Shown piece after piece: positions 8,611 through 18,539 of a DNA stretch of 64,000 nucleotides. The notes beneath the pieces were generated by a model, which ran no database searches, was not told where the DNA came from, and saw only the letters and a list, made by a program, of their open reading frames with translations. The stretch is from contig CALWGV010000046.1 in NCBI GenBank assembly GCA_944380185.1, forward strand, positions 1 to 64,000. Reading direction: 5' to 3'. The DNA comes from an uncultured Lachnospiraceae bacterium. GTDB lineage: Bacteria > Bacillota > Clostridia > Lachnospirales > Lachnospiraceae. The number at the start of each line of letters is the position of its first letter. Within the stretch, counting starts at the first letter, position 1. A program made the position numbers and the translations under genes.

Positions 8611-8651
8611 TACCCACAGCGGCCGCCAAAACGGCGGCCAGACTGTGGGTA
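8611..8651. other. Strong hairpin between dnaK and dnaJ
   Basis: TACCCACAG and CTGTGGGTA form the outer stem and GGCCGCC/GGCGGCC the inner stem. There is no T-tract on the minus strand, so it is better read as an mRNA-stabilising or processing element, or a partial attenuator that lowers dnaJ relative to dnaK, than as a full terminator. Confidence 0.6.
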
Positions 8652-8698
8652 ATCAAATTATCGCAAAGAGCTGACTTGCAACTCCCCTTTAAGTTTCA

Positions 8699-10591
<1,893 letters not shown>

Positions 10592-10638
10592 TTATGTTCA
10601 CAGATATTACTGATTAAATCCATGATCATTTATCTGTA

Positions 10639-11334
10639 TCACTTGTTTACCTTCACCATGCTGTGGCGCAGAACGCTGCCCCGGTAAAGGTAGCCCTTCT
10701 GGAATTCCTGCACGATGATATTCTCACCGACGCCTTCCTCTTCCGCCTGCATCACTGCATTGTGGAAATCGGGGCTGAATTCCTTGCCCACCGCTTCGAT
10801 GGGCTTTACATCCAGCTCATCCAGGACCTTGACGAGCTGCTTATATATCTTATCCATTCCGACTGCCGTAGAGCTTTCTTTTTCCTCCTCGGGAATCGCC
10901 GCCAGGCCCCGCTCGAAATTATCCACAATCGGGAGAATCTTCTCCAGCACACTCTTGGCGCCAATCTCAAACATGGCGCTTTTCTCTTTTTCCGTGCGCT
11001 TGCGGAAATTTTCAAACTCAGCCATCTGACGCTTCACCCGATCGGTCAGCTCGGCAATCTGCTGGTCTTTTTTGTCCTCTTTTTTGTTTTTTCCAAAGAA
11101 GCGGGAGGTCTTCTCCGTCTTCTTTTCCTCCTTAGCCGGCTCGCTGTCAGCCTCCTGGGCCTCCTTTGGCGAATCCTCCGCATCGGAAGACTCCTGAGCC
11201 TGCTGCGGCTGTCCGGAAGTCTCTTCATTTGCGTCCTTCGTCACCTCAGGCGCATCGTCCCTCGCCGTCTCAGTCTCTTTGCCGACCTCGGCATCCTGCT
11301 CTATGTCCACAGGTTCCTTCTTTTCTTCTGCCAT
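10639..11334 (-). CDS. grpE: Nucleotide exchange factor GrpE
   Basis: This 231-aa protein releases ADP from DnaK. The first 80 or so residues are acidic, low-complexity and Glu/Ala-rich, followed by the long coiled coil (QIAELTDRVKRQMAEFENF) and the beta-domain motif EVLDELDVKPIEAVGKEF...DFHNAVMQ. The N-terminal extension is longer than in E. coli but common in Firmicutes. The ribosome site is AAGGCGG. The gene starts 17 bp after hrcA and precedes dnaK. Confidence 0.97.
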   Translation of the reverse strand: MAEEKKEPVDIEQDAEVGKETETARDDAPEVTKDANEETSGQPQQAQESSDAEDSPKEAQEADSEPAKEEKKTEKTSRFFGKNKKEDKKDQQIAELTDRVKRQMAEFENFRKRTEKEKSAMFEIGAKSVLEKILPIVDNFERGLAAIPEEEKESSTAVGMDKIYKQLVKVLDELDVKPIEAVGKEFSPDFHNAVMQAEEEGVGENIIVQEFQKGYLYRGSVLRHSMVKVNK

Positions 11335-11351
11335 TGGGGCACCGCCTTTCT

Positions 11352-12380
11352 CTAATCCTTCTTAAACATGGTATCCAACTGCGCCATCACGTTCTTCAGG
11401 ACCGTGACAACCTTGTCGTAATCCATTCGTTTCGGTCCCACAATACCTATCGTTCCCTGAAGGCCATCTTTCAATTCATATGTGGCTGTCACCACACTGC
11501 AATCCTTCATGGCTTGGACCGAATTCTCATTGCCTATATATATCTGAATTCCCTGCTTATCCTCATCGTTAAGATTCGCCGTCAAAAGCTCGGCCAGCTG
11601 CTGTTTCTCCTCCAGTGTTCCGATGATCTGACTGGCCGTATCGTCGGTCGTCAATTCCGGATACTTAAAGATATTGGTAGCTCCGCTGGTATAGATGGGC
11701 ACCTCGCCTTCCATGCTGATGGCATCCGCCACAGCCTCCAGCACCTTCTCCACCACATCTGCATTGGGTCCGGCCACTTCCTTCAGCTTGGTGATCAGTC
11801 CCAGATTAATCTGAGCCATAGTCAGGCCATTGAGCGTATTGTTCAAATGGAAACTCAGATGCAGGATATCATCGTCGGACATATGCCTTTCCATATCCAA
11901 AATCGTGTTCTTGACAATATTGCCCTCCACGACCACAGTGACCAGAAGCTTATCTTCACCCATACGGGACAGCTGCAAAAACTTAACCTTGCTGTTGCTG
12001 ACGCTGGGAGCGGAAATCATCGTAGCATAATTGGTATTGGCCGCCAGGAAACGAGCAATCTGCCTGAGCAGCTGCTCCAGCCGGTCCACCTTCTGCACCA
12101 TAAAATCCTTGATCTGCGCTACTTCCTTGTCCTTATCCGCCATCAGCTGATCCACATACAGACGATAACCCTGATCGGTGGGAATCCGTCCTGCCGAAGT
12201 ATGGGGCTGAACAATCAGGCCCATCTCCTCCAAGTCTGCCATCTCATTGCGGATGGTAGCGGAACTCAGGTTCAGATCCGTGTATTTGGAAATGGTGCGG
12301 GAACCCACCGGCTCACCGGTCTCCTGGTAATTCTGGATAATCGCTTTAAGAATCTTTACTTTTCTTTCATCCAGCTCCAT
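11352..12380 (-). CDS. hrcA: Heat-inducible transcription repressor HrcA
   Basis: This 342-aa repressor binds CIRCE and shuts off the operon when GroEL is available to fold it. The N-terminal winged helix (ERKVKILKAIIQNYQETGEP and TISKYTDLNLSSATIRNEMA) is followed by the GAF-like and insertion domains of the family. The start is supported by AGGTGATC just ahead of the ATG. It is the first gene of hrcA-grpE-dnaK-dnaJ and autoregulated through the CIRCE site 27 bp upstream of its ATG. Confidence 0.98.
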   Translation of the reverse strand: MELDERKVKILKAIIQNYQETGEPVGSRTISKYTDLNLSSATIRNEMADLEEMGLIVQPHTSAGRIPTDQGYRLYVDQLMADKDKEVAQIKDFMVQKVDRLEQLLRQIARFLAANTNYATMISAPSVSNSKVKFLQLSRMGEDKLLVTVVVEGNIVKNTILDMERHMSDDDILHLSFHLNNTLNGLTMAQINLGLITKLKEVAGPNADVVEKVLEAVADAISMEGEVPIYTSGATNIFKYPELTTDDTASQIIGTLEEKQQLAELLTANLNDEDKQGIQIYIGNENSVQAMKDCSVVTATYELKDGLQGTIGIVGPKRMDYDKVVTVLKNVMAQLDTMFKKD

Positions 12381-12406
12381 GAGATCACCTCTTTCCTTTC
12401 AGGCTG

Positions 12407-12433
12407 TTAGCACTCATTTGTCTTGAGTGCTAA
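12407..12433. promoter_or_regulatory. CIRCE operator
   Basis: TTAGCACTC-N9-GAGTGCTAA is a perfect match to the known HrcA-binding inverted repeat. It lies just downstream of the -10 of the hrcA promoter, at the expected transcript start. Confidence 0.97.
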
Positions 12434-12446
12434 TTCCTTTATCCAT

Positions 12447-12475
12447 AAGATATCACTTTACAACCTCTTTGTCAA
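12447..12475 (-). promoter_or_regulatory. Sigma-A promoter of the hrcA operon
   Basis: On the minus strand TTGACA (12470-12475)-N17-TATCTT (12447-12452) immediately precedes CIRCE. This is the usual Firmicutes arrangement. Confidence 0.85.
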
Positions 12476-12549
12476 CGGGTTTCTGAAAATAAAATTATGA
12501 AATAATTGTGACGAATTTTTGCAGAAAGCGCAATCAAGAAGCTGACAGC

Positions 12550-12585
12550 AAACGGCAGGCCAAAGGTAATCCTCTGCCTGCCGTT
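12550..12585. terminator. Hairpin downstream of the DUF4097 gene
   Basis: An 11-bp stem AAACGGCAGGC/GCCTGCCGTTT with a 14-nt loop lies just past the stop of the DUF4097 gene. The T-tract is short, so termination strength is uncertain. It also isolates this gene from the hrcA promoter. Confidence 0.6.
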
Positions 12586-12605
12586 TCTCTATGGCTGCAC
12601 CGTTC

Positions 12606-14000
12606 TCATCTCTTCCTCACATCGATATCACCGCTGGTGCTGGACAGCTGGATCTCAGCATCTCCGCCGCCCAGACAGGACACCCTGCCCTTTCGCTTCT
12701 CCATGGTTCCTGCCAACGGCAGCTCAGATGCAAACCTGCCGCTGACCGTCTGGTACGTCAGCCAAAAGCCTCTATCTTCAGACAGTGCCAACTGTACATC
12801 TCCCGATTTGGAGGACGCTTTCACGCGGCTGAAGCTGCCAAGGGGTAGCAGTCTCAGATCACCGCTGACGCTGGTGCAGGATACGTCCTGCCCTTCGCCG
12901 AAAAAGAAGATGTCTCCGCTGACCGTACTGACGGAGCAGACGTTCATTTTGCCGCTTCCTTCCAGACCGCCGTTTGCGTCCGACATGCGGATGTCACCGC
13001 TGACCGTCTGCACATTCACTTTGTCGGCGCAGATCGTCCCCGCTTCCAGATCCCCGCTCACCGTCTGGACGCGCAGTGTCCGGCAGGACAGTCCGTCGTC
13101 GAGATGAATATCCCCGTTTACCGTCGTCAGACTGATGGCAGTAAAGCACCTTCTGGGAATACGTATCTCAATGTCGGAAGATCGCACCCCCCGGTGAAAG
13201 AGAAAGGAGGAGCTGGCTGTATTGCCCTGGCGGACGCAGATCACTCCCTCCCCCCGCAGTACGGTCTGGATCTCCTTCGTATCTCCTGTAATCTCCACCG
13301 GCGCATTCACATCCTCCGCGAAGCACAGATGGATATCACCATTGGTCAGCTTCACATCCAGAGTGTGTATGCCTTCGGACTCCACCGACTCACTCTCCAC
13401 CTTGCGATAGCTTCCGGCGGAGAGATCCACAAATATACCGCCGGAGCCGCTATCCTTTATCTGCTCTGACGCATATCTAGCTGCATCCTTGGCCGCATCC
13501 TTAGCTGAATTCATCGCCTCCTTGGCATAGTCCATGGCCTCTTTGGCGCCGCTGAGAGCTGCGCTGACGATATCGTTTATGCTGTCTTCCAGTCCGCCGG
13601 TGCTAAAAGTGAAGGTGCCCGTGCTTCGGCGTCGCTGCCCGCTGCCCTGCCCTCCAGCCGCGCTGCCATCCATCGGATCAGGGCCCGCGTCGCCATCTTC
13701 ACGCACCTCGCCATCTCCATAGATGCTGCCGGCGCTATGGCCGTCCTCACGGTTCTGACCGTCTCCACCGTCATTCTCCGTCTCTGCCAGATAGCGAAGC
13801 AGCTCATCCACATCTCCCAGATTCTCCATGGACTGACGGTAAGCTGTCTCCTCATCCAGGCCCGAAGCTACCAGATCCAGATAGTGCTGATACAGATTTT
13901 CGCTCAGCTCCTCAATCATCTCCATCTTGGCCTGGCTGTCTTTCGCCGCAGCCAGACGACTTGTCACCGCTATGATTATTTTCGTCTCAATTCGATTCAT
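12606..14000 (-). CDS. DUF4097-family beta-strand repeat protein with N-terminal HAAS-like domain
   Basis: This 464-aa protein starts with an all-helical segment (residues 1-75) of the kind found in PadR-linked proteins. A Gly/Asp-rich linker and a short Ala/Lys/Glu helix repeat (AKEAMDYAKEAMNSAKDAAK, about 145-170) follow. The C-terminal half is a repeated beta-strand array with the recurring TVSGD/TSGDI/TVNGD turns of DUF4097 (YvlB-like). There is no signal peptide or membrane segment. It overlaps the upstream PadR gene by 14 nt, so the two are translationally coupled. Such pairs are often linked to envelope-stress or membrane homeostasis, but the function here is unknown. Confidence 0.85.
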   Translation of the reverse strand: MNRIETKIIIAVTSRLAAAKDSQAKMEMIEELSENLYQHYLDLVASGLDEETAYRQSMENLGDVDELLRYLAETENDGGDGQNREDGHSAGSIYGDGEVREDGDAGPDPMDGSAAGGQGSGQRRRSTGTFTFSTGGLEDSINDIVSAALSGAKEAMDYAKEAMNSAKDAAKDAARYASEQIKDSGSGGIFVDLSAGSYRKVESESVESEGIHTLDVKLTNGDIHLCFAEDVNAPVEITGDTKEIQTVLRGEGVICVRQGNTASSSFLFHRGVRSSDIEIRIPRRCFTAISLTTVNGDIHLDDGLSCRTLRVQTVSGDLEAGTICADKVNVQTVSGDIRMSDANGGLEGSGKMNVCSVSTVSGDIFFFGEGQDVSCTSVSGDLRLLPLGSFSRVKASSKSGDVQLALSEDRGFWLTYQTVSGRFASELPLAGTMEKRKGRVSCLGGGDAEIQLSSTSGDIDVRKR

Positions 14001-14334
14001 GATTTTCCTCCATTACAAGCAGAGCATCCAGCAGCTCTCTGGTCTTCTGCCATTCCTCGCTTCTCCGCTTCCACTCATCTCTGCCGGCCTCCGTGATGGC
14101 ATAATAGCGTCGCCTGGCTCCCGGGCCGTCTTCCCCCCAGTAGGCGGTAATCCAGCCGCTTTTCTCCAGCCGCTTAAAAGCCGTGTAGAGAGTGGCTTCC
14201 TTAAATTCGTACTGTCCCTGTGTGCGCTTCTGAACATTTTTATTGATCTCGTATCCATAACTGTCCTTCTCCATCAGCTGGGTAAGGATGATCGTATCTG
14301 TATGTCCGCGCAGAATATCTGCCGATATAGGCAA
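13987..14334 (-). CDS. PadR-family transcriptional regulator
   Basis: This 115-aa winged-helix regulator has the PadR core: ILTQLMEKDSYGYEINKNV, then EATLYTAFKRLEKSGWI and the wing GARRRYYAITEAG. I start it at the TTG at 14334 because AGGAGG lies 7 nt upstream and the protein then begins at the conserved PISADILRG. A longer open frame reaching the promoter is not used. It very likely represses itself and the DUF4097 gene that follows. Confidence 0.9.
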   Translation of the reverse strand: MPISADILRGHTDTIILTQLMEKDSYGYEINKNVQKRTQGQYEFKEATLYTAFKRLEKSGWITAYWGEDGPGARRRYYAITEAGRDEWKRRSEEWQKTRELLDALLVMEENHESN

Positions 14335-14362
14335 GACCGCACCTCCTCTCTTTGATGGTTTT

Positions 14363-14391
14363 ATATTATCACGATATACTTCATCTGTCAA
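14363..14391 (-). promoter_or_regulatory. Promoter of the padR-DUF4097 operon
   Basis: On the minus strand TTGACA (14386-14391)-N17-TAATAT (14363-14368). A TATC-GT-GATA dyad at the -10 boundary is a candidate PadR site. Confidence 0.75.
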
Positions 14392-14483
14392 TGTATTTCT
14401 TTCAAAAAAGTATCTTCTATTTATGTTCTATTTATGCTTATCTCTCGATACATCTATATGCGGCACTCTAATTTCCCCACATC

Positions 14484-14514
14484 AAAACTGCCAGCAGGCA
14501 ACACCTGCTGGCAG
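14484..14514 (-). terminator. Terminator of the duplicated-domain protein gene
   Basis: An 11-bp perfect stem CTGCCAGCAGG/CCTGCTGGCAG with a 5-nt loop is followed on the minus strand by TTTT. It lies about 165 bp past the stop at 14679. The rest of 14392-14678 shows no gene. Confidence 0.6.
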
Positions 14515-14678
14515 AAAAATCCAGAAAAATCTTTTTTGATTGTCTATTTGACGGGGAAGCGATTCAGACAACCCCATACTTTATTATATTATTTATCCCT
14601 TTTATCTATCTCTTGATCGGTTAGCTCTTCTCTGTACTGCCCTTTAGGCAGTCCATCGCCTCATCAGGCTTTCATTCT

Positions 14679-15629
14679 TTACTGAGCTGCGCTAAAAGCA
14701 ATGGCATCCGTGTCAAAGATCGTAGAATAGTCGTCGCTGTCATAGACATGGAATTTCAGCTCAATATCCTCGATTGACGTGATTCCATTCTCTTCCAGGT
14801 CCGATTCAAAAATCGTGATGTCAGAGATAGCCATCTTTCCATCGTACACAGTCTCGGCAAAAACAGGCGTAATCATATAGCCGTTGACAGACATGTCCTC
14901 ACAGCTGACCGTCACATTTCGCCCTGAATTATTTTCCAGATAGAGCAGCACTCCTGCTCCCCAGAAGCTCTCCTCATCCACATATTTGCCTACAATGCGG
15001 ATGCCATCCTGATTGACCAGCTCCGTCCCGTCGTCCAGCGCCTGCACATCCATCGAATCGTACTCGGAAGTCTGAATCACTGCCATATCATACTCTTCAA
15101 CAGTCGCATAGGATTCGCTGTCAAAGCTGTGCATTTTCAGCTCGATCTGGCCGATGTTCTCAATCCCGGCGGCCTCCAGCTCCGTGGAGTACAGATCCAC
15201 CGTCTCATTGGACTTCATGCCCGACGCCACCGTAGCGGAAAAGAGATTGGTAATCATATAATTGTTGACAATCAGCGCGTCACAGCTAATGCCCAGATCC
15301 TGATCCGTATTGTTCTCAATGAGGAGCTTCAGACCAACTCCCCATATCCCGTCCTCTTCCAGCCCCGTGGCTGTAATCCTGACGCCGTTTTGATCCACCA
15401 GTACCTGCTCCTCTATGGTAGGAAGGCCAGCTGCCGGCGCCTCAGTCTGTTCCGGTGCCTCGGTCTCTTCCTGGGCTTCGCCGGTCTGCTCCGCTCCGGC
15501 CTCCTGTGTGTTCTCGACGATAGCTCTGGTCTCCTCGGTGTCATCGCCGCCGCCCAGCAGATTGCCAATGACAGCCACCACCACAATAACAGCCACCACG
15601 ATCACTATGATTTTTCCTGCTTTTTTCAT
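14679..15629 (-). CDS. Membrane-anchored protein with two tandem beta-sandwich-like repeats, unknown function
   Basis: This 316-aa protein has a single N-terminal membrane anchor (IIVIVVAVIVVVAVIGNLL), a Glu/Thr/Ala-rich linker (about residues 28-70) and two similar domains of about 120 residues. Each begins with a DQNGVRI or NQDGIRI strand, has an L.IENN/LYLENNS strand and an NNYMIT/NGYMIT strand, and ends with an IELKMHSFDS/IELKFHVYDS strand. The internal duplication is plain. The ATG at 15629 has AGAAGGAGG ahead. An extracytoplasmic location is inferred. The fold recalls the DUF5067/DUF4352-type domains of Firmicutes surface proteins, but I cannot assign a family with certainty. Confidence 0.75.
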   Translation of the reverse strand: MKKAGKIIVIVVAVIVVVAVIGNLLGGGDDTEETRAIVENTQEAGAEQTGEAQEETEAPEQTEAPAAGLPTIEEQVLVDQNGVRITATGLEEDGIWGVGLKLLIENNTDQDLGISCDALIVNNYMITNLFSATVASGMKSNETVDLYSTELEAAGIENIGQIELKMHSFDSESYATVEEYDMAVIQTSEYDSMDVQALDDGTELVNQDGIRIVGKYVDEESFWGAGVLLYLENNSGRNVTVSCEDMSVNGYMITPVFAETVYDGKMAISDITIFESDLEENGITSIEDIELKFHVYDSDDYSTIFDTDAIAFSAAQ

Positions 15630-15691
15630 TTTTTCCTCCTTCTCTTTTGACAACTGCGGCTGCCCGACGGCAGCCTATTGTCTTTGTCTAC

Positions 15692-15720
15692 ATTATATTC
15701 GTTTTAACGAAGATATTCAA
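15692..15720 (-). promoter_or_regulatory. Promoter with a palindrome filling its spacer
   Basis: On the minus strand TTGAAT (15715-15720)-N17-TATAAT (15692-15697) drives the membrane-anchored protein. A 6-bp inverted repeat, TTCGTT-AA-AACGAA on the minus strand, occupies 15698-15711, directly between -35 and -10. This is a classic repressor position. Confidence 0.65.
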
Positions 15721-15865
15721 GTATAACTTTCTATTTTATGCTAACTCTATCTGAATATTAGGGCAGACATACTTCGACCCTTCCGATGCCGCAGACTCTT
15801 CGTCCGCCATCCGGCAAATATTCAAAATCCGCTTTGGCAAGTTACTTTTGAAAGGGGGCTACTCC

Positions 15866-16084
15866 ATGATTGATTACCAGCCCTTTTGGGATACCCTGAA
15901 AAAATCCGGCGAAAACTGGTATACTTTGACCAAAAAACACCATCTGTCCGACAGCACGCTCCATCGCCTGCGGCACAACAAGGATATCTCCACCAAGACC
16001 ATCAATGATCTGTGCCGAATCCTGGACTGCCGGATCGAAGACATCCTGCGCTATATTCCTTCTGATCAGGATCAGACGCTGTAG
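15866..16084 (+). CDS. Small Cro/CI-type HTH regulator (COG3655-like)
   Basis: This 72-aa protein is essentially one helix-turn-helix domain (LTKKHHLSDSTLHRLRHNKD, then TKTINDLCRILDCRIEDILRYI). The ATG at 15866 has GAAAGGGGG ahead. An in-frame TTG at 15848 is less likely. It diverges from the membrane-anchored duplicated-domain gene and could bind the palindrome in that promoter, though this is only positional inference. Confidence 0.8.
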   Translation: MIDYQPFWDTLKKSGENWYTLTKKHHLSDSTLHRLRHNKDISTKTINDLCRILDCRIEDILRYIPSDQDQTL

Positions 16085-16267
16085 CCTGCCGCTCTGCTCT
16101 GTGCCTGCGGCCCATGCAGTCGTGTGTCTTCGCTATGGTTATGATAAAGGATTTTTGTCCAACTTTGGTATGCCCGCAGCATACACCGACAGCCATGCAC
16201 ACTGACGGCATACGGTATACTTTCCCCCTCCCGCAGCAGCAGATGCGATAAGCAGCACATCCTTTCG

Positions 16268-17392
16268 TCAACCGGCCGCGCCTCTGACTATACTGTCCAG
16301 CTCCAGCCCTGCATAGACAAGAAGAAAGGGAACCACAATGCGCAGGGCGATCATCACGTCCTTGTCCCAAAGGCAGAATGGCTTCATTTTTCTGTCCCAA
16401 TCCCCCCAGTTGGAGCAAATCAGAAAGGGCAGCCAAAGTGCTAAAAGCATGGCAGCTGCCTCCATGCAAATGCCGGCTGCTCCGCCCTTCAATGCCGCAT
16501 CGTACAGAAAGATCACGGTGGCCAGTATCATCAGCGTATATCCGATAACGGCAATGACCTTTTTCCAGCCTTTCCCGGTGCGAAACCCGGGAATTTTCTT
16601 CCCGTCTCTGCGGCTTCCCGTCAGATCGTCCCTGCGCAGTATCTCCCGCCTCAGCTCTTCTGTACTGCCATACCGGTCTTCCGGCGAAATCGCCGTGCAC
16701 CTGCGGATCACCGGCTCCCATTTCGACGGGATTTTTGCCTCACCGGGTTCTTTGCCGGTGAGCAGAAGACACATCAGCACACCTAGACTGTAGATATCCG
16801 TCCTTCCATCGGTCTGGGCGAAGCCGAACTGCTCCGGAGCGGCAAAACCCACGGTTCCCAACACCTCCGTATCACGGCTCTTTCCGGCCTTGACTTCGCG
16901 GGCAATGCCCAAGTCCAGAAGCTTCACCACCTGATCCGTGGAAATCAGAATGTTGCCGGGATGCAGGTCCCGATGGACGATTCCTTTCTGATGCAGTATT
17001 TCCAGAGCGCCCAGCAGAGAAAGAGCGATCCGCACCGTCTCCCTCTCTGTAAAAACATGTCCTCGTCTCATTCGGTCAGCCAGCGTTTCTCCGCTGACAT
17101 AATCCTGGATCACCATGCAGCGCCCTTCGCCCGCAGCCACAGCCCTCACCCGCACCAGCCCCGGATGTTCAAGATCGATGAGCCTTTCATACACTGTCCG
17201 CTGGGAAAGGGGGACAAATTTTTTCGTCACCAGCCCTTTATCAAGAATACTCTGGCACAGGACGGTCGGATAAGGCTCCTCCCCCGCCAAGACGGTCAGA
17301 TCGCGATAGGAATGCAGCAGATAGTCGTACTGAATCTGCTCCCTCCCCTCCCACTTTTCTTTTTCCGCGCTCTCTTCCTGTATTTTCTTCAT
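16268..17392 (-). CDS. Membrane-bound serine/threonine protein kinase, atypical
   Basis: This 374-aa Hanks-type kinase has a catalytic loop HRDLHPGNILI (about residue 145), the metal motif as DLG instead of DFG in KLLDLGIAR, and the activation segment GTVGFAAPEQFG. The glycine-rich P-loop is not recognisable; VTKKF near residue 57 probably supplies the VAIK lysine. After the kinase domain (about residues 30-260) three membrane segments follow: VIAVIGYTLMILATVIFLY, AAAMLLALWLPFLI and ALRIVVPFLLVYAG. There are no PASTA repeats, so it is not a PrkC-type muropeptide sensor. It diverges from an HTH gene. Substrates are unknown. Confidence 0.85.
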   Translation of the reverse strand: MKKIQEESAEKEKWEGREQIQYDYLLHSYRDLTVLAGEEPYPTVLCQSILDKGLVTKKFVPLSQRTVYERLIDLEHPGLVRVRAVAAGEGRCMVIQDYVSGETLADRMRRGHVFTERETVRIALSLLGALEILHQKGIVHRDLHPGNILISTDQVVKLLDLGIAREVKAGKSRDTEVLGTVGFAAPEQFGFAQTDGRTDIYSLGVLMCLLLTGKEPGEAKIPSKWEPVIRRCTAISPEDRYGSTEELRREILRRDDLTGSRRDGKKIPGFRTGKGWKKVIAVIGYTLMILATVIFLYDAALKGGAAGICMEAAAMLLALWLPFLICSNWGDWDRKMKPFCLWDKDVMIALRIVVPFLLVYAGLELDSIVRGAAG

Positions 17393-17505
17393 TTCCTTTC
17401 CTTCTCCCTTTTTTTATTCGCTATTCTTTCTCTATCCTCTTCCGTCCTATTTTCTTCTTCCCTTCTTTTTCCGTCTTTTGTTACATATATTTACAATTTC
17501 AGCAC

Positions 17506-17550
17506 TTGACCAAACCTCACTCCCACTATACAATGATATCATGTGATATC
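17506..17550 (+). promoter_or_regulatory. Promoter and GATATC-N4-GATATC operator upstream of the HTH gene
   Basis: TTGACC (17506-17511)-N17-TACAAT (17529-17534) is immediately followed by GATATCATGTGATATC (17535-17550), an inverted repeat lying over the expected transcript start. This suggests autorepression by the HTH protein encoded downstream. Confidence 0.6.
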
Positions 17551-17678
17551 AGGGCCCAAAAGTCAAGCGCCGACACAGCCTTACCTGCCCTTACCTGCAG
17601 ATGTATTTTTGTTCAAAAACCTGCCAAGCTATGAAAAATAGCCATTTTTTGCAGAAAAAAGGAGGCCGCACACCAGCA

Positions 17679-18104
17679 ATGACACGCAAAAGCACACAGG
17701 AACTTTTAGAGCTTCTGAAAAATTCCCCCTCTCTGGGGTCTTACCTGGACGGAAACGCCGCAGATCTGAACAGCAGAGACCTGCCTGCGCTTCTGGAGGA
17801 GGCTCTGTCGGAAAAGCAGCTCTCCAAAAGTGAATGCATACGGCGTTCCGGTCTGGACCGCACCTATGCCTACCAGATCTTTTCCGGCCAGAAGAACCCC
17901 GCCAGAGACAAGGTACTGGCTCTGCTCTTGGCCATGGAACTACCCTTCGAGGATGCGCAGCGCTTTCTGCAGCGGGCGGGCTATCCCGTTCTGTATCCGA
18001 AAAACCAGCGGGACTGCGCTTTTATCTATGCTTTTTTGCACCATCTGTCCGTCCTCGAGCTCAACTACATGCTGGACGAACTGGGCGAGCAGCTCTGCAC
18101 ATAG
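17679..18104 (+). CDS. HTH-domain protein, probable transcriptional regulator
   Basis: This 141-aa protein has a Cro/CI-like helix-turn-helix in its middle (ECIRRSGLDRTYAYQIFSGQ, then NPARDKVLALLLAMELPFED) and a C-terminal helical tail. The ATG at 17679 follows AAGGAGG at a long 13-nt spacing; an upstream in-frame start has no ribosome site. It diverges from the membrane kinase, an arrangement that suggests a kinase/regulator pair, possibly with the HTH protein as substrate. That is inference. The gap 18105-18213 holds no gene. Confidence 0.75.
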   Translation: MTRKSTQELLELLKNSPSLGSYLDGNAADLNSRDLPALLEEALSEKQLSKSECIRRSGLDRTYAYQIFSGQKNPARDKVLALLLAMELPFEDAQRFLQRAGYPVLYPKNQRDCAFIYAFLHHLSVLELNYMLDELGEQLCT

Positions 18105-18213
18105 ACCGGCGTCGTACAAAATGCCGCCCCGCAGCATTTCTGCCGCTACAGGGTATTCTCATGTCCCGCCAGTCATCGCACAACTGTGTATTGAATAAAA
18201 TGCCTCTTTTTCA

Positions 18214-18242
18214 TATACATAAAGTCGAAGTTTTGGTATAAT
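18214..18242 (+). promoter_or_regulatory. Promoter of the hydrogenase-sensor cluster
   Basis: TATACA (18214-18219)-N17-TATAAT (18237-18242) lies 46 bp before the first ATG of the cluster. The -10 is perfect and the -35 is four out of six. Confidence 0.5.
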
Positions 18243-18287
18243 TGCAGTAATTAAACATCCATCTACTTTTTAAGGAGGGTACATATT

Positions 18288-18539
18288 ATGACAGTCACAA
18301 TCTGTATTGGCAGCTCCTGCCATCTCAAGGGCTCACGGGATGTGGTGGCCCGTCTGCAGAGCCTGATCGCAGACCATGGCCTGGACAGCCAGGTGCAGCT
18401 CTCCGGCTCTTTCTGCAACGGCCACTGCGATCAGGGGGTAGTCGTAACCATCGACGGCAGCGATGAGATCTACTCTGTTTCGCCGGAGACTACCGAGACC
18501 TTTTTCCAGAATGAAATCCTGCCGAGGCTTAACGGATGA
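18288..18539 (+). CDS. Thioredoxin-like [2Fe-2S] ferredoxin, HydC/NuoE type
   Basis: This 83-aa protein has the four cysteines of the thioredoxin-fold [2Fe-2S] family: CIGSSCHLKG at residues 6-11 and CNGHC near residue 44. It is the compact form without the N-terminal helices of NuoE. It likely passes electrons to or from the hydrogenase-like protein that follows, since its stop overlaps the next start (ATGA). AAGGAGGG precedes the ATG. It opens a cluster of four redox/signalling genes. Confidence 0.9.
   Translation: MTVTICIGSSCHLKGSRDVVARLQSLIADHGLDSQVQLSGSFCNGHCDQGVVVTIDGSDEIYSVSPETTETFFQNEILPRLNG

Noticed and set aside
7570-8652. A 360-codon plus-strand frame opposite dnaJ
   Set aside because: DnaJ zinc motifs and J domain are on the minus strand; the plus frame is their antisense.
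11166-12410. A 414-codon plus-strand frame opposite hrcA and grpE
   Set aside because: Shadow of two certain genes; it runs through CIRCE and has no ribosome site.
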